Below are positions 1 through 7,832 of a stretch of 52,295 nucleotides of DNA, piece by piece; position 1 is the first letter of the stretch; the number at the start of each line of letters is the position of its first letter. Under the pieces are notes generated by a model. That model was not told the DNA's origin. It did no database searches and was given only the letters and a program-made list of their open reading frames with translations. The stretch is from contig JAVVER010000008.1 of NCBI GenBank assembly GCA_032251145.1, forward strand, positions 1 through 52,295, in the 5' to 3' direction. A program made the position numbers and the translations under genes. This DNA comes from BRH-c54 sp032251145 (GTDB lineage Bacteria; Bacteroidota; Bacteroidia; Flavobacteriales_E; Vicingaceae).

Positions 1-15
1 AAATAAACTAACCAA

Positions 16-59
16 GCTCCAACGGAGCGTAATTTAATAGCGATGACTAAAGGTCATCG
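16..59. repeat. Double-hairpin palindromic repeat, copy 1
   Basis: Two short stem-loops in tandem. The first is GCTCC-AAC-GGAGC (16-28). After an AT-rich linker comes GCGATGAC with a 5-base loop and GTCATCG (40-59). The same element recurs at 3916-3960 and 4077-4121, differing mainly in the second loop. It lies just upstream of the RND permease gene. It resembles REP-type elements mobilised by REP-associated tyrosine transposases, but no such transposase is in the window, so that origin is inference. Confidence 0.8.
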
Positions 60-76
60 AATAAAAACCAAAGACA

Positions 77-3000
77 ATGAAAGAAGGAATAGCAGGCAAA
101 ATCGCCAAACTTTTTATACAATCGAAACTTACTGTATTGCTGATGATTGTATTCATGGTAATAGGAGTTTACAGTTCGTTTTTAATACCAAGAGAGGAAG
201 AACCTCAAATTGATGTGCCCATGGCAGACATCTTTGTGGGTTACCCTGGAGCATCTCCAAAAGAAGTAGAATCACGAGTAGCTCAACCCTTAGAAAAAAT
301 CATTTCTAACATAAAAGGTGTAGAGTATGTTTATTCTACTTCCATGAATGAACAAGGAATGATTATCGTGCAGTTCTTTGTCGGTGAAGATATAGAACGC
401 TCTATCGTAAAACTGTACAACGAAATCAATAAAAACATGGATAAGCTACCGGAAGGAGTAACCATGCCATTAATTAAAACTAGAGCAATAGACGATGTGC
501 CAATGTTAGCATTAACGCTTTGGAGCGAAAATTACGATGATTTCCGTTTGAAGCAATTGGCCAATGAGCTTACCAACGAAATTGAAAAAGTAAATGACGT
601 TTCCATCACCAAAGTAATAGGAGGAAGAAGCAGGCAGTTGCGAGTAGTATTGGATAAAGATAAAATGGCAGCGTTAGGCTTGGATTTTTTAGCGGTAACC
701 AAACAAATTCAAGTTGCTAACCAACAAATGTCTTCAGGAAAATTCAATAAAAACGATACTGAATTTTTGGTTTCATCAGGAGCTTTCTTAAAAACAGTTC
801 AGGATGTAGAGCAGTTGGTAGTTGGTATGTACAACAATTTTCCAGTGTATTTAAAACAAATTGCTACCATAGCAGATGGACCTGAAATTCCCAACGCTTA
901 TGTAACTTTTGGTTATGGAAGTGCTACCGATAAAAAAGAAGCACATCCATCGGAATATGCTGCGGTAACTATTTCTGTTGCTAAAAGGAAAGGTGCTGAT
1001 GCCATGAAAATTTCCAATAAAATTTTGGATAAAGTAGAACATTTGCAAAAAACCTTAATTCCTGATGAGGTAAAAGTAGAAATTACTAGAAACTACGGAG
1101 AAACAGCCTCACACAAAGTATCGGAGTTGTTGTTGCACTTAATTGGAGCTATTGTGGCAGTAACTATTGTAGTGATGCTAGCAATGGGCTGGAGAGGCGG
1201 ATTGGTAGTTTTCCTTTCAGTGCCAATTACTTTTGCACTTACTTTATTGAGTTACTATTTATTAGATTACACCTTAAATAGAATTACCTTATTCGCATTA
1301 GTATTTGTAACGGGTATTGTGGTAGATGATTCCATTATTATTGCTGAAAACATGCACCGACACTTTAAGATGAAACGCTTACCTTTTGGTCAGGCTGCTA
1401 TTTATGCGATAAATGAAGTAGGTAACCCAACCATCTTAGCCACTTTTACGGTAATTGCTTCGGTATTGCCAATGGCTTTTGTTAGCGGATTAATGGGGCC
1501 TTATATGAGTCCGATGCCAATTGGAGCTTCCATAGCAATGATTTTATCACTTTTTGTAGCATTAACCATAACACCGTATTTAGGATTTATTTTCTTACGA
1601 GAAAAAGAAAAAAGAACGGGAACGGAAGAAGAGAAAACTCCTAAAAGAATGGAAGATACCTTTATTTACAAATTGTACGATAGGTTTGAGCGTCCGTTAA
1701 TTGAAAACAGAGCAAAACGTTTTTGGTTTTTAGGATTAACCGTATTCTTATTATTCGGTTCTATAGCAATGTTCTTTACCAAATCGGTAGCTGTAAAAAT
1801 GTTGCCTTTCGATAACAAAAATGAGTTTCAGGTGGTAATTGATATGCCCGAAGGAACAACTTTAGAAAGAACGTTGGCAGTAACGCAAGAAATAGAGCAG
1901 TATTTAGCTACCAGAGCTGAGGTAGTGAACTATCAAGGTTATGTGGGAACTTCAGCTCCTATTACCTTTAACGGATTGGTAAGACATTATGATTTACGTG
2001 GAGGAAGTAATAATGCCGATATTCAAGTAAACTTAACAGATAAAACCGAAAGAAGCGAGCAAAGTCATGACATTGCCAAATTACTTAGACCAGATATTCA
2101 GCAAATAGCTAAAAAATATGGAGCCAATGTTAAGTTGGTAGAAGTACCTCCAGGCCCTCCAGTGCTTTCTACCATAGTAGCCGAAATTTATGGACCAGAA
2201 TACGACCAACAAATTGAAGTGGCTAGTGAAGTGATGAACATCTTAAATAATACGCAAGATGTGGTAGATGTAGATTGGATGGTAGAAGATGATCAAACTA
2301 AATTCAGTTTTGAAGTAGATAAAGAAAAAGCCATGTTGTACGGAATTCCTACTCAGCAAATTACACATACATTAAATACAGTAATGAGCGAAAGAGAAAT
2401 TTCTAGGTTGTATGATGAAAATGCTACTAAAGCGGTAGGAATTGTGTTGACACTTGATGAGAAAGAAAAATCTACGATAAATGATATTCTTCAAATTCAA
2501 ATAGCTAACCAAATGGGACAAACCTTTCCGTTGGCAGATTTAGTGAAAGTTAATGAAGAAATTCAGCCGAAAAGCATTTACAGAAAAAATCAAAAAAGAG
2601 TGGTTTATGTATTGGCAGATATGGCAGGAGCATTAGAAAGTCCGGTGTATGCCATTTTAGGAATTGACGAAAAGTTAAAACAAATTCCTTTACCCGAAGG
2701 TTATGTGCTGAATGAGTTGTACATGAATCAACCCGAAAATGAAGATGATTTTACTGTAAAATGGGATGGAGAATGGCAAATTACCTTGGAAGTGTTTAGA
2801 GATTTGGGAATGGCATTTATGGGTGTAATTTTTATTATCTACATTCTAATTGTAGGATGGTTCCAAAACTTTAAGGCTCCAATGGTAATGATGGTAGCTA
2901 TACCGTTGTCATTAGTTGGAATTGTAGTAGGACATTGGATGTTAGGAGCGTTTTTTACGGCAACTTCTTTTATTGGTATGATAGCCCTGGCGGGAATAAT

Positions 3001-3334
3001 GGTGCGGAACTCTGTACTGTTGATAGACTTTGTTAACTTAAGAATAGAAGAAGGAGTACCATTAAAACAAGCGGTAATTGAAGCCGGTGCAATTAGAACA
3101 ACCCCGATTTTGCTTACCGCAGGAACAGTGGTTATCGGAGCATTTGTTATTCTTTTTGATCCTATTTTCCAAGGATTAGCTATTTCACTAATGGGAGGAA
3201 CAATAGCTTCTACAGTACTTACATTGTTAGTAGTGCCATTAGTGTATTACATGATAGAACGAAAAAATCATCCATCAGAAGAGAATAAAATAGAAGAAGA
3301 TAAAACAGATAATAATCAAGAACTAAACGACTAA
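77..3334 (+). CDS. RND-family efflux transporter permease
   Basis: Inner-membrane proton-driven pump subunit, 1085 aa, the usual length for AcrB-type permeases. TM1 lies at about residues 13-33, followed by a porter domain containing the YPGASPKEVE stretch typical of the family. The second TM block starts near 350. The TM4 proton-relay motif VDDSIIIAEN (about 415-424) has the Asp-Asp pair of the HAE1 drug and amphiphile group rather than the heavy-metal group. A second porter half and a final TM block (VRNSVLLIDF near 975) follow, with an acidic tail. The adaptor (MFP) and outer-membrane channel genes expected upstream are off the left edge. A small PII-like protein gene follows 116 bases downstream. 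Substrate cannot be told from sequence. Confidence 0.95.
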   Translation: MKEGIAGKIAKLFIQSKLTVLLMIVFMVIGVYSSFLIPREEEPQIDVPMADIFVGYPGASPKEVESRVAQPLEKIISNIKGVEYVYSTSMNEQGMIIVQFFVGEDIERSIVKLYNEINKNMDKLPEGVTMPLIKTRAIDDVPMLALTLWSENYDDFRLKQLANELTNEIEKVNDVSITKVIGGRSRQLRVVLDKDKMAALGLDFLAVTKQIQVANQQMSSGKFNKNDTEFLVSSGAFLKTVQDVEQLVVGMYNNFPVYLKQIATIADGPEIPNAYVTFGYGSATDKKEAHPSEYAAVTISVAKRKGADAMKISNKILDKVEHLQKTLIPDEVKVEITRNYGETASHKVSELLLHLIGAIVAVTIVVMLAMGWRGGLVVFLSVPITFALTLLSYYLLDYTLNRITLFALVFVTGIVVDDSIIIAENMHRHFKMKRLPFGQAAIYAINEVGNPTILATFTVIASVLPMAFVSGLMGPYMSPMPIGASIAMILSLFVALTITPYLGFIFLREKEKRTGTEEEKTPKRMEDTFIYKLYDRFERPLIENRAKRFWFLGLTVFLLFGSIAMFFTKSVAVKMLPFDNKNEFQVVIDMPEGTTLERTLAVTQEIEQYLATRAEVVNYQGYVGTSAPITFNGLVRHYDLRGGSNNADIQVNLTDKTERSEQSHDIAKLLRPDIQQIAKKYGANVKLVEVPPGPPVLSTIVAEIYGPEYDQQIEVASEVMNILNNTQDVVDVDWMVEDDQTKFSFEVDKEKAMLYGIPTQQITHTLNTVMSEREISRLYDENATKAVGIVLTLDEKEKSTINDILQIQIANQMGQTFPLADLVKVNEEIQPKSIYRKNQKRVVYVLADMAGALESPVYAILGIDEKLKQIPLPEGYVLNELYMNQPENEDDFTVKWDGEWQITLEVFRDLGMAFMGVIFIIYILIVGWFQNFKAPMVMMVAIPLSLVGIVVGHWMLGAFFTATSFIGMIALAGIMVRNSVLLIDFVNLRIEEGVPLKQAVIEAGAIRTTPILLTAGTVVIGAFVILFDPIFQGLAISLMGGTIASTVLTLLVVPLVYYMIERKNHPSEENKIEEDKTDNNQELND

Positions 3335-3344
3335 ACTTACTTAA

Positions 3345-3396
3345 CCCCTCTCTTAAAAGAGAGGGGAAAGATTAACGAAGTTAATCAGGGGTGAGT
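3345..3396. repeat. Tandem stem-loop repeat (pyrimidine type), copy 1
   Basis: A perfect hairpin CCCCTCTCT-TAAA-AGAGAGGGG (3345-3366) is followed by a second hairpin GATTAAC-GAA-GTTAATC (3370-3386) and a conserved tail GGGGTGAGT. It lies 11 bases after the RND permease stop, so it could also end or stabilise that transcript, although no clear T-run follows. The related copy at 3999-4052 keeps both folds with different arm sequence in the second stem. Confidence 0.7.
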
Positions 3397-3450
3397 TGGA
3401 ATAATTAAACTCATAAACTTTTAATCATATAACCTTATAAACTAAATAAA

Positions 3451-3756
3451 ATGAAACTACTAATCGTAACAGCCATAGCTGCACATCAGCAAGAAGTGTT
3501 AAAGCTTTTTAAAGCCTCAGGAATTGAAGCTTTCAGCAGCTCAGAAATTGATGGGTATAAAAATATATCATCACTAATTGCAGCCCACAGTTGGTTTCCG
3601 AGCCAGCCAGGAGGAAATGAATCTTTATTGTTTTTCTCTTTCTCCGAAGAGGAAAAAGTAAATCAGTTGCTAGAAAAAGTGCAAGCATTTAATGCTAATA
3701 CAGGGAACTTTAATCCGGTTAGAGCTGCGGTGATTGCCATAGAAAAATTTATTTAG
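3451..3756 (+). CDS. Small PII-like / DUF3240-like protein
   Basis: 101 aa with no signal peptide or membrane segment. It begins MKLLIVTAIA and has the alternating beta-alpha-beta pattern and size of PII-like ferredoxin-fold proteins. Members such as DUF3240 are often encoded next to RND pumps. It probably belongs to the RND operon at 77-3334 and may bind a metal or nucleotide to tune the pump, but that role is inferred only from position and fold resemblance. No T-loop or nucleotide-binding motif is certain. Confidence that it is a real gene is high; confidence in the family is moderate. Confidence 0.6.
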   Translation: MKLLIVTAIAAHQQEVLKLFKASGIEAFSSSEIDGYKNISSLIAAHSWFPSQPGGNESLLFFSFSEEEKVNQLLEKVQAFNANTGNFNPVRAAVIAIEKFI

Positions 3757-3757
3757 A

Positions 3758-3880
3758 GCCTGTTTATAATATTCGATTTCTTCGTTACTCTTGGTTTAAA
3801 AACCAGTCATTTACTTTAGTAAACTCCTGATTTTGAAACCTTCGAAAGCCTCGAACTCGAATACTATAATTCAGCCTATA
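3758..3880. repeat. Long imperfect fold-back (inverted repeat) element
   Basis: Arms 3773-3813 and 3820-3860 are complementary at about 25 of 41 positions around a 6-base centre. Complementarity continues outward (TTATAATAT against ATACTATAA, about 3764-3772 and 3861-3869). It begins right after the stop codon of the PII-like gene. It could be a decayed miniature mobile element or a structured 3' UTR. Together with the repeats at 3916-4121 it fills the 430-base gap before the DUF2892 gene, which holds no other gene. Confidence 0.45.
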
Positions 3881-3915
3881 GACTTTAAAGAAAATATTAT
3901 TTAGAAATTAGCTAA

Positions 3916-3960
3916 GCTCCAACGGAGCGTAATTTAATAGCGATGACAGAAGGTCATCGC
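3916..3960. repeat. Double-hairpin palindromic repeat, copy 2
   Basis: Same element as at 16-59: GCTCC-AAC-GGAGC, an AT linker, then a perfect 8-bp stem GCGATGAC-AGAAG-GTCATCGC. It is nearly identical to copy 3 at 4077-4121. Confidence 0.8.
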
Positions 3961-3998
3961 AAAAATGATAAATAAGTAGCAACTCTCCCCCCTCCCCC

Positions 3999-4052
3999 CC
4001 CTCTCTTTAAAGAGAGGGAATGAAGTTATCGCAAGATAACTTGGGTGTGAGT
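3999..4052. repeat. Tandem stem-loop repeat (pyrimidine type), copy 2
   Basis: A perfect 20-bp palindrome (3999-4018: CCCTCTCTTT against AAAGAGAGGG) is followed by AAGTTATC-GCAA-GATAACTT (4023-4042) and the tail GGGTGTGAGT. The fold matches 3345-3396, but the second stem has different bases on both sides, which is compensatory change. A C-rich run (3987-4001) precedes it. Confidence 0.7.
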
Positions 4053-4076
4053 CTGAAAATATATAAAATAAAAAAA

Positions 4077-4121
4077 GCTCCAACGGAGCGTAATTTAATA
4101 GCGATGACAGAAGGTCATCGC
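4077..4121. repeat. Double-hairpin palindromic repeat, copy 3
   Basis: Third copy of the element at 16-59 and 3916-3960. It lies about 66 bases upstream of the DUF2892 start codon, so it is probably inside the leader or promoter region of that gene. Confidence 0.8.
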
Positions 4122-4187
4122 AAAAAAACAAACCTTGAAGGTTTAAAAGAATTAAAAATTAATATAAACCAATTAAAATTTAAAATT

Positions 4188-4397
4188 ATGATCAACAGAG
4201 TAGTAAGAGGAATAGCCGGAACATTTGTATTAATCAGTTTGTTATTGGCAATCTATGTAAACATTAACTGGTTGTGGTTTACCGCATTTGTAGGAGTAAA
4301 CTTGTTACAATCATCGTTAACAAAATGGTGTTTAATGGATAAAATTGTAGCTAAATTAGGCGTTAAAGAAGAAGGAGATAGTTGCAGCAATTGTTAA
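4188..4397 (+). CDS. DUF2892 (YgaP-like) small membrane protein
   Basis: 69 aa. It begins MINRVVRGIAG and has two hydrophobic segments (about residues 8-25 and 27-43), the signature of the DUF2892 transmembrane domain found in YgaP-type and stand-alone proteins. The Lys-rich C-terminus ends in a short CSNC motif that might bind metal or form a disulfide. The frame is open upstream to 4020, but that extension translates the repeat at 4077-4121, so the ATG at 4188 is chosen. Function is unknown. Stand-alone members often sit near sulfur, redox or metal-efflux genes, which fits the RND pump nearby only loosely. Confidence 0.75.
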   Translation: MINRVVRGIAGTFVLISLLLAIYVNINWLWFTAFVGVNLLQSSLTKWCLMDKIVAKLGVKEEGDSCSNC

Positions 4398-4407
4398 CTA
4401 AATATTT

Positions 4408-4438
4408 GCAACCCAAGTAAATTATTTAGTTGGGTTGC
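4408..4438 (+). terminator. Stem-loop after the DUF2892 gene
   Basis: A 9-bp perfect stem, GCAACCCAA (4408-4416) with TTGGGTTGC (4430-4438), around a 13-base AT loop, starts 11 bases past the stop codon. No strong T-run follows, so it may end or protect the 3' end rather than act as a classical intrinsic terminator. Confidence 0.5.
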
Positions 4439-4442
4439 TTAC

Positions 4443-4603
4443 ATACTCAACACACATAGGTTTTCGGTTTTTTCACTCTTTCTTTTTCTCTTTCTCTGCG
4501 TTAAAATTTTAAACCGTAACTAATGCTATGCTTGAAAATTTTGTCTTAATAAAGAAAAAAATAAATTCGTCAAAATTCCCAAAAACCTACATATGTTGAG
4601 TAT
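4443..4603. repeat. Inverted repeat bounding a 111-base spacer
   Basis: Left arm 4443-4467 and right arm 4579-4603 are reverse complements at 21 of 25 positions (cores ACTCAACA and TGTTGAGT). The right arm ends 9 bases before the start of the broken MerR gene. The spacer is AT-rich with no ORF. It may be a small miniature-element remnant or an operator pair for the lost regulator. Confidence 0.4.
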
Positions 4604-4612
4604 TTTTGCTAC

Positions 4613-4946
4613 ATGACTGACGGTAAATTATTTTATACTATTGGTAAAGTGGCAAGCATGTTTAATGTCAATACTTCCTTAATTCGTTTTTGGGAGAAGG
4701 AGTTTGATATTATTAAACCTCAAAAAAAACAAAAAAGGCAATCGACTGTTTACCAAGAAATAAATTGATAATTTTCATGTTATTTTTCATTTGGTAAAAG
4801 AAAAAGGCTACACCTTAGAAGGAGCCAAAAATAAACTTAAAAGTGGAGCACAACCATTTCAGGAATCTACCAAAGATAACCTCGAAGTCATAAAATCATT
4901 AGAAAATGTAAAAGCTTTTTTACTGAGTCTGAAAGAATCTTTGTGA
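4613..4946 (+). pseudogene. MerR-family regulator, frameshifted and interrupted
   Basis: Translation from ATG 4613 gives the MerR winged-helix start (FYTIGKVASMF, then NVNTSLIRFWEKEF), matching the short MerR proteins common in Bacteroidota. An extra C at 4721 in an A-rich run shifts the frame, and the shifted frame ends at 4766. Removing that base restores PKKNKKGNRLFTKK. In that restored frame a TAA at 4761-4763 sits where an acidic residue is expected, followed by IDNFHVIFHLVKEKGYT and a coiled tail ending at the TGA 4944-4946. Two independent lesions argue for a true pseudogene, although an assembly error at the A-run could explain the first. The rest of the 720-base gap (4398-5119) holds only the features listed here; I see nothing in 4947-5076. 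Confidence 0.8.
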
Positions 4947-5076
4947 AATTGTATGAAAAATATCAATCAGGATATTTTTTTAGTTTTCATAAATAAATTT
5001 TTAATTAAGATTCTAGCTATTTATTATCTTGAGTTTAATTATTAGTTATGATTTTTGAAAAATACAACCCAAATAA

Positions 5077-5106
5077 ACTTTCCTGAAGTTTAAACTTCAG
5101 GAAAGT
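5077..5106 (-). terminator. Perfect 30-bp palindrome after the TonB receptor gene
   Basis: 5077-5106 is a perfect 15+15 palindrome centred on GTTTAAAC (arm ACTTTCCTGAAG). It lies 13 bases beyond the receptor stop codon. On the minus strand the stem is followed by only a modest T-rich stretch. Nearly the same hairpin occurs at 27538-27569, so it may be a dispersed repeat used as a transcript end. Confidence 0.6.
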
Positions 5107-5119
5107 GGATTATTAGAAA

Positions 5120-7561
5120 TTAAAACTTAAGCACCAAACCAACCAAAAAGTTGGTTCCTGCTTGGGGGTAATAAAAATTCTCAGTAATTAAATCATTAAA
5201 GATATAGCTGTAAGTATAGCCATTGCTGCTATACATCGTATCGAAAATATTGTTCACCATTAAATGAAAAGAAAGTTCTCTCATTTTTTTTGGCAATAAA
5301 ATAAAACTAATTCTTGCATCAACAGTTTGGTAAGCAGCTATAGCTCTATCGTTATTAGAGGTATTATCTAAAAACTGTTTACCAACATACTTGGTTTGCA
5401 CCATTAAGTTTACTTGTTTAATAGGACTGTAATGAATACTTGCCGCAGCAATAACATTTGGAGAGAAAGCAATATCGGTATTGGTGTAATTGTTTTCAAT
5501 AACATCAAAATCAGTAGTATAATCATACAATACTTCCGTAAAGTTTTCAATTTTATTCTGAGAGAAAGTAGCATTAGCATTCAACGCTACTTTTTTACTA
5601 ATTAAGAAGGTTCCTTCTAACTCAATACCTGCTCTATAACTTTTATCCACATTAGTTCTTATAGAAGAGCCAACATCATTTAATTCTCCTGTTAATACTA
5701 ACTGATTGGTGTAATCCATGTAGTAAAAGTTAGCTTTTAGCCATAGTTTTTTAAGTTTTAGTCCAACACCTGCTTCGTAATCTACCAACATTTCATGTTT
5801 AGGTTGTTTGTCGGAAGGATTATCAATAAAATCGGTTCTTACAGGCTCTCTATTGGCAACACTTACCGAGGCATAAGCTCTTAACTTATCATTAAACTGA
5901 AAATTTAAACCACCTTTTGGATTAAAGAAAACAAAGTTGGTGTCAACATCAATTTCTCTTAAATCATTATCAACACCTTTAGTTTGGTAGTCAATGGTTC
6001 TGATTTGCACATCACCAAAAAGCGTTAATTTTTCACCTATAAGGTAATCTGCTTTTAAGAAGGTGTTGAAATCCTCTTTTTGTGCATTATTGTCGTAATA
6101 TTTATCTCTAATGTTGGTGTTTTTAGCATATTCCATCCAAATAAGTTCTCCAAAATGGTCGCCATCATATTTGTTGTAACCACCACCTAAAACCAGTGAA
6201 AGTTTAGAGGAAGTATAATTTAAGCTGTAAGTTGTACCGTAAAAATGGTTATCTAACCAACGTCTTCTAATAAGGTCTGTTCTATTTATGGTATCTGTTC
6301 CAGCAATAAAGTCTCCTAAACCGTAATTAGAAAATTTATCATTCTTCTTAAATTGCTCAAAATAACCCCTTCCATAAGTGTAGTGTAATGCTACATTAGC
6401 ATTTAATTTTGACGAAAAATGGTGAGAAAACAACAGTTGATAATGATCTTGTTGGTAATTATCTACCTCATTATCGTACTCGTAATAGTTGTATGTTCTG
6501 CCTGCATTCAATAAATTGAATGTTTGAGCTGAATCCAATCCATTATTCACAGCATGTGTTTCCATATCTTCTTTATTGCCAGTAATTCGGCTTTCTGGCG
6601 TTCCCCACCAAGATTGATATGTTTTTTCTTTTCCTGCAAAATGAATGAATTTAAGAGAGGTTTTATCTGCATAATAACCTGCCGACAAGTAATAACTTTT
6701 TAGGTCGGAAGTTGCTCTATCAATATACCCATCAGATTTAATATAAGATGCTCTACCATCAAAAGCCCAGTGTTTATTAATTAATCCTGTTCCGAATTTA
6801 GCAGTATATTTTTGGGTATTAAAAGAACCATAAGAAGTGGCTATTTCTCCATAAGCTTTTTCTTTTAAAGTACTAGTTTGTAAGTTAACGGTTGCTCCAA
6901 AAGCACCTGCTCCATTAGTAGATGCACCTACACCACGCTGAATTTGGATGTTTTCTGTACTTGAAGCAAAATCGGGCATGTTTACCCAAAAAGTTCCTTG
7001 AGATTCTGCATCATTAATAGGGATTCCATTTACGGTTACGTTAATTCTTGTCCCGTCAGAACCTCTAATTCTAAAACCTGTATAGCCAACTCCTGCACCA
7101 GCATCACTAGTAGAAACTAAAGAAGTAGTGTTTTGCAGTAAAAATGCAATATCCTGACCTAAGTTATTTTTTTCTATATCGCTATAAGAAATGTTGGAGT
7201 GAGCTATAGGTGCATTTTCTTTTACCCTAGTAGCAGCAACAATAAGCTCATCTAAGTTTTGCTGATTTTCTTTTAAGGTAATTTTATACTCACGATTTTC
7301 TGTGAGGTTTTCAACAGTTAGCTTTCTAGTCTCATAACCAATGTAGCTAATTTCAATATCGTAGCTCGCAGAGTCTAAGTTATTGAGTTTAAAATAACCA
7401 TTATTGTCCGAAAAAGTACCTTTATAGGTATCGGTAAGTTTAATGGTTGCTCCAACAACAGGATTTGCTGAGGAATCTTTAATTGTTCCATAAATGGAAA
7501 ATTGTGCGAAACTACTTGCAGATGCAAGCATTGTAGTCGCCAAAAACATCATTTTTTTCAT
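5120..7561 (-). CDS. TonB-dependent receptor, thiamine-regulated
   Basis: Outer-membrane gated channel, 813 aa. It has a signal peptide (about 1-19, ending SSFAQ) and a carboxypeptidase-regulatory-like beta-sandwich (about 21-105, typical of Bacteroidota receptors). The plug domain (about 115-230) contains FRIRGSDGTRINVTVNGIP and the QRGVGASTNGAGAFGATVN stretch. A long beta-barrel ends in Phe (VGLVLKF), as expected for BAM-assembled proteins. No SusD partner is adjacent, so this is a stand-alone small-molecule receptor. The TPP riboswitch in its leader (7634-7730) indicates that expression falls when thiamine diphosphate is plentiful, so the likely substrate is thiamine or a thiamine precursor. 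The substrate is inferred from regulation, not from the barrel sequence. Confidence 0.93.
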   Translation of the reverse strand: MKKMMFLATTMLASASSFAQFSIYGTIKDSSANPVVGATIKLTDTYKGTFSDNNGYFKLNNLDSASYDIEISYIGYETRKLTVENLTENREYKITLKENQQNLDELIVAATRVKENAPIAHSNISYSDIEKNNLGQDIAFLLQNTTSLVSTSDAGAGVGYTGFRIRGSDGTRINVTVNGIPINDAESQGTFWVNMPDFASSTENIQIQRGVGASTNGAGAFGATVNLQTSTLKEKAYGEIATSYGSFNTQKYTAKFGTGLINKHWAFDGRASYIKSDGYIDRATSDLKSYYLSAGYYADKTSLKFIHFAGKEKTYQSWWGTPESRITGNKEDMETHAVNNGLDSAQTFNLLNAGRTYNYYEYDNEVDNYQQDHYQLLFSHHFSSKLNANVALHYTYGRGYFEQFKKNDKFSNYGLGDFIAGTDTINRTDLIRRRWLDNHFYGTTYSLNYTSSKLSLVLGGGYNKYDGDHFGELIWMEYAKNTNIRDKYYDNNAQKEDFNTFLKADYLIGEKLTLFGDVQIRTIDYQTKGVDNDLREIDVDTNFVFFNPKGGLNFQFNDKLRAYASVSVANREPVRTDFIDNPSDKQPKHEMLVDYEAGVGLKLKKLWLKANFYYMDYTNQLVLTGELNDVGSSIRTNVDKSYRAGIELEGTFLISKKVALNANATFSQNKIENFTEVLYDYTTDFDVIENNYTNTDIAFSPNVIAAASIHYSPIKQVNLMVQTKYVGKQFLDNTSNNDRAIAAYQTVDARISFILLPKKMRELSFHLMVNNIFDTMYSSNGYTYSYIFNDLITENFYYPQAGTNFLVGLVLKF

Positions 7562-7580
7562 AAAAAATAAATTTTGACGA

Positions 7581-7617
7581 AAGTTAAGGGGCTAAACAAT
7601 CGTATTTGTTTAACTTA
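7581..7617 (-). promoter_or_regulatory. Leader hairpin between riboswitch and receptor start
   Basis: On the transcript strand TAAACAA and TTGTTTA (7593-7599 and 7606-7612) pair. Outer bases AAGT and ACTT (7581-7584 and 7614-7617) can extend the stem past a bulge containing GCCCC. It lies between the TPP aptamer and the ATG, 20 bases from the start codon, so it is the natural candidate for the expression platform. The mechanism is inferred. Confidence 0.4.
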
Positions 7618-7633
7618 ATTTGATTTTTATTAT

Positions 7634-7730
7634 CCTACCTACGCCAGCATTATCTGGATCAGGTTTATTTTCTCAATTGCTCAAGAAAAATGGGTGTAAT
7701 CTCAGCCTGAAAAGTAAGGCACCCCAATGA
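7634..7730 (-). ncRNA. TPP riboswitch (THI element)
   Basis: Read on the minus strand, the conserved blocks appear in order: GGGGTGCC, then GGCTGAGATTACACCC (the pyrimidine-sensing CTGAGA loop), a variable arm, then CCTGATCCAGATAATG and CTGGCGTAGG (the pyrophosphate-sensing side). All invariant blocks of the TPP aptamer are present. It lies about 70 bases upstream of the TonB receptor start and directly after a TAnnTTTG promoter, so it senses thiamine diphosphate in the receptor mRNA. Confidence 0.95.
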
Positions 7731-7737
7731 GATGCGG

Positions 7738-7745
7738 CAAAGGTA
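7738..7745 (-). promoter_or_regulatory. Promoter -7 element for the TPP-controlled receptor
   Basis: TACCTTTG on the minus strand matches the Bacteroidota -7 consensus TAnnTTTG. Transcription would start about 7 bases downstream, near 7731, which is where the TPP aptamer begins. The fit between promoter and aptamer boundary supports both calls. No clear -33 TTG is seen. Confidence 0.65.
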
Positions 7746-7832
7746 GAATTAAAATTATAATTAAAAAGCGAATGAATGCTTTTTTTATTTAATGTTAATG
7801 GTATCTGTATTAAAATTCTTAAATAAAAGATA

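Noticed and set aside
4020..4187. N-terminal extension of the DUF2892 reading frame
   Set aside because: It translates the palindromic repeat at 4077-4121 and is not family-like; the ATG at 4188 fits the domain.
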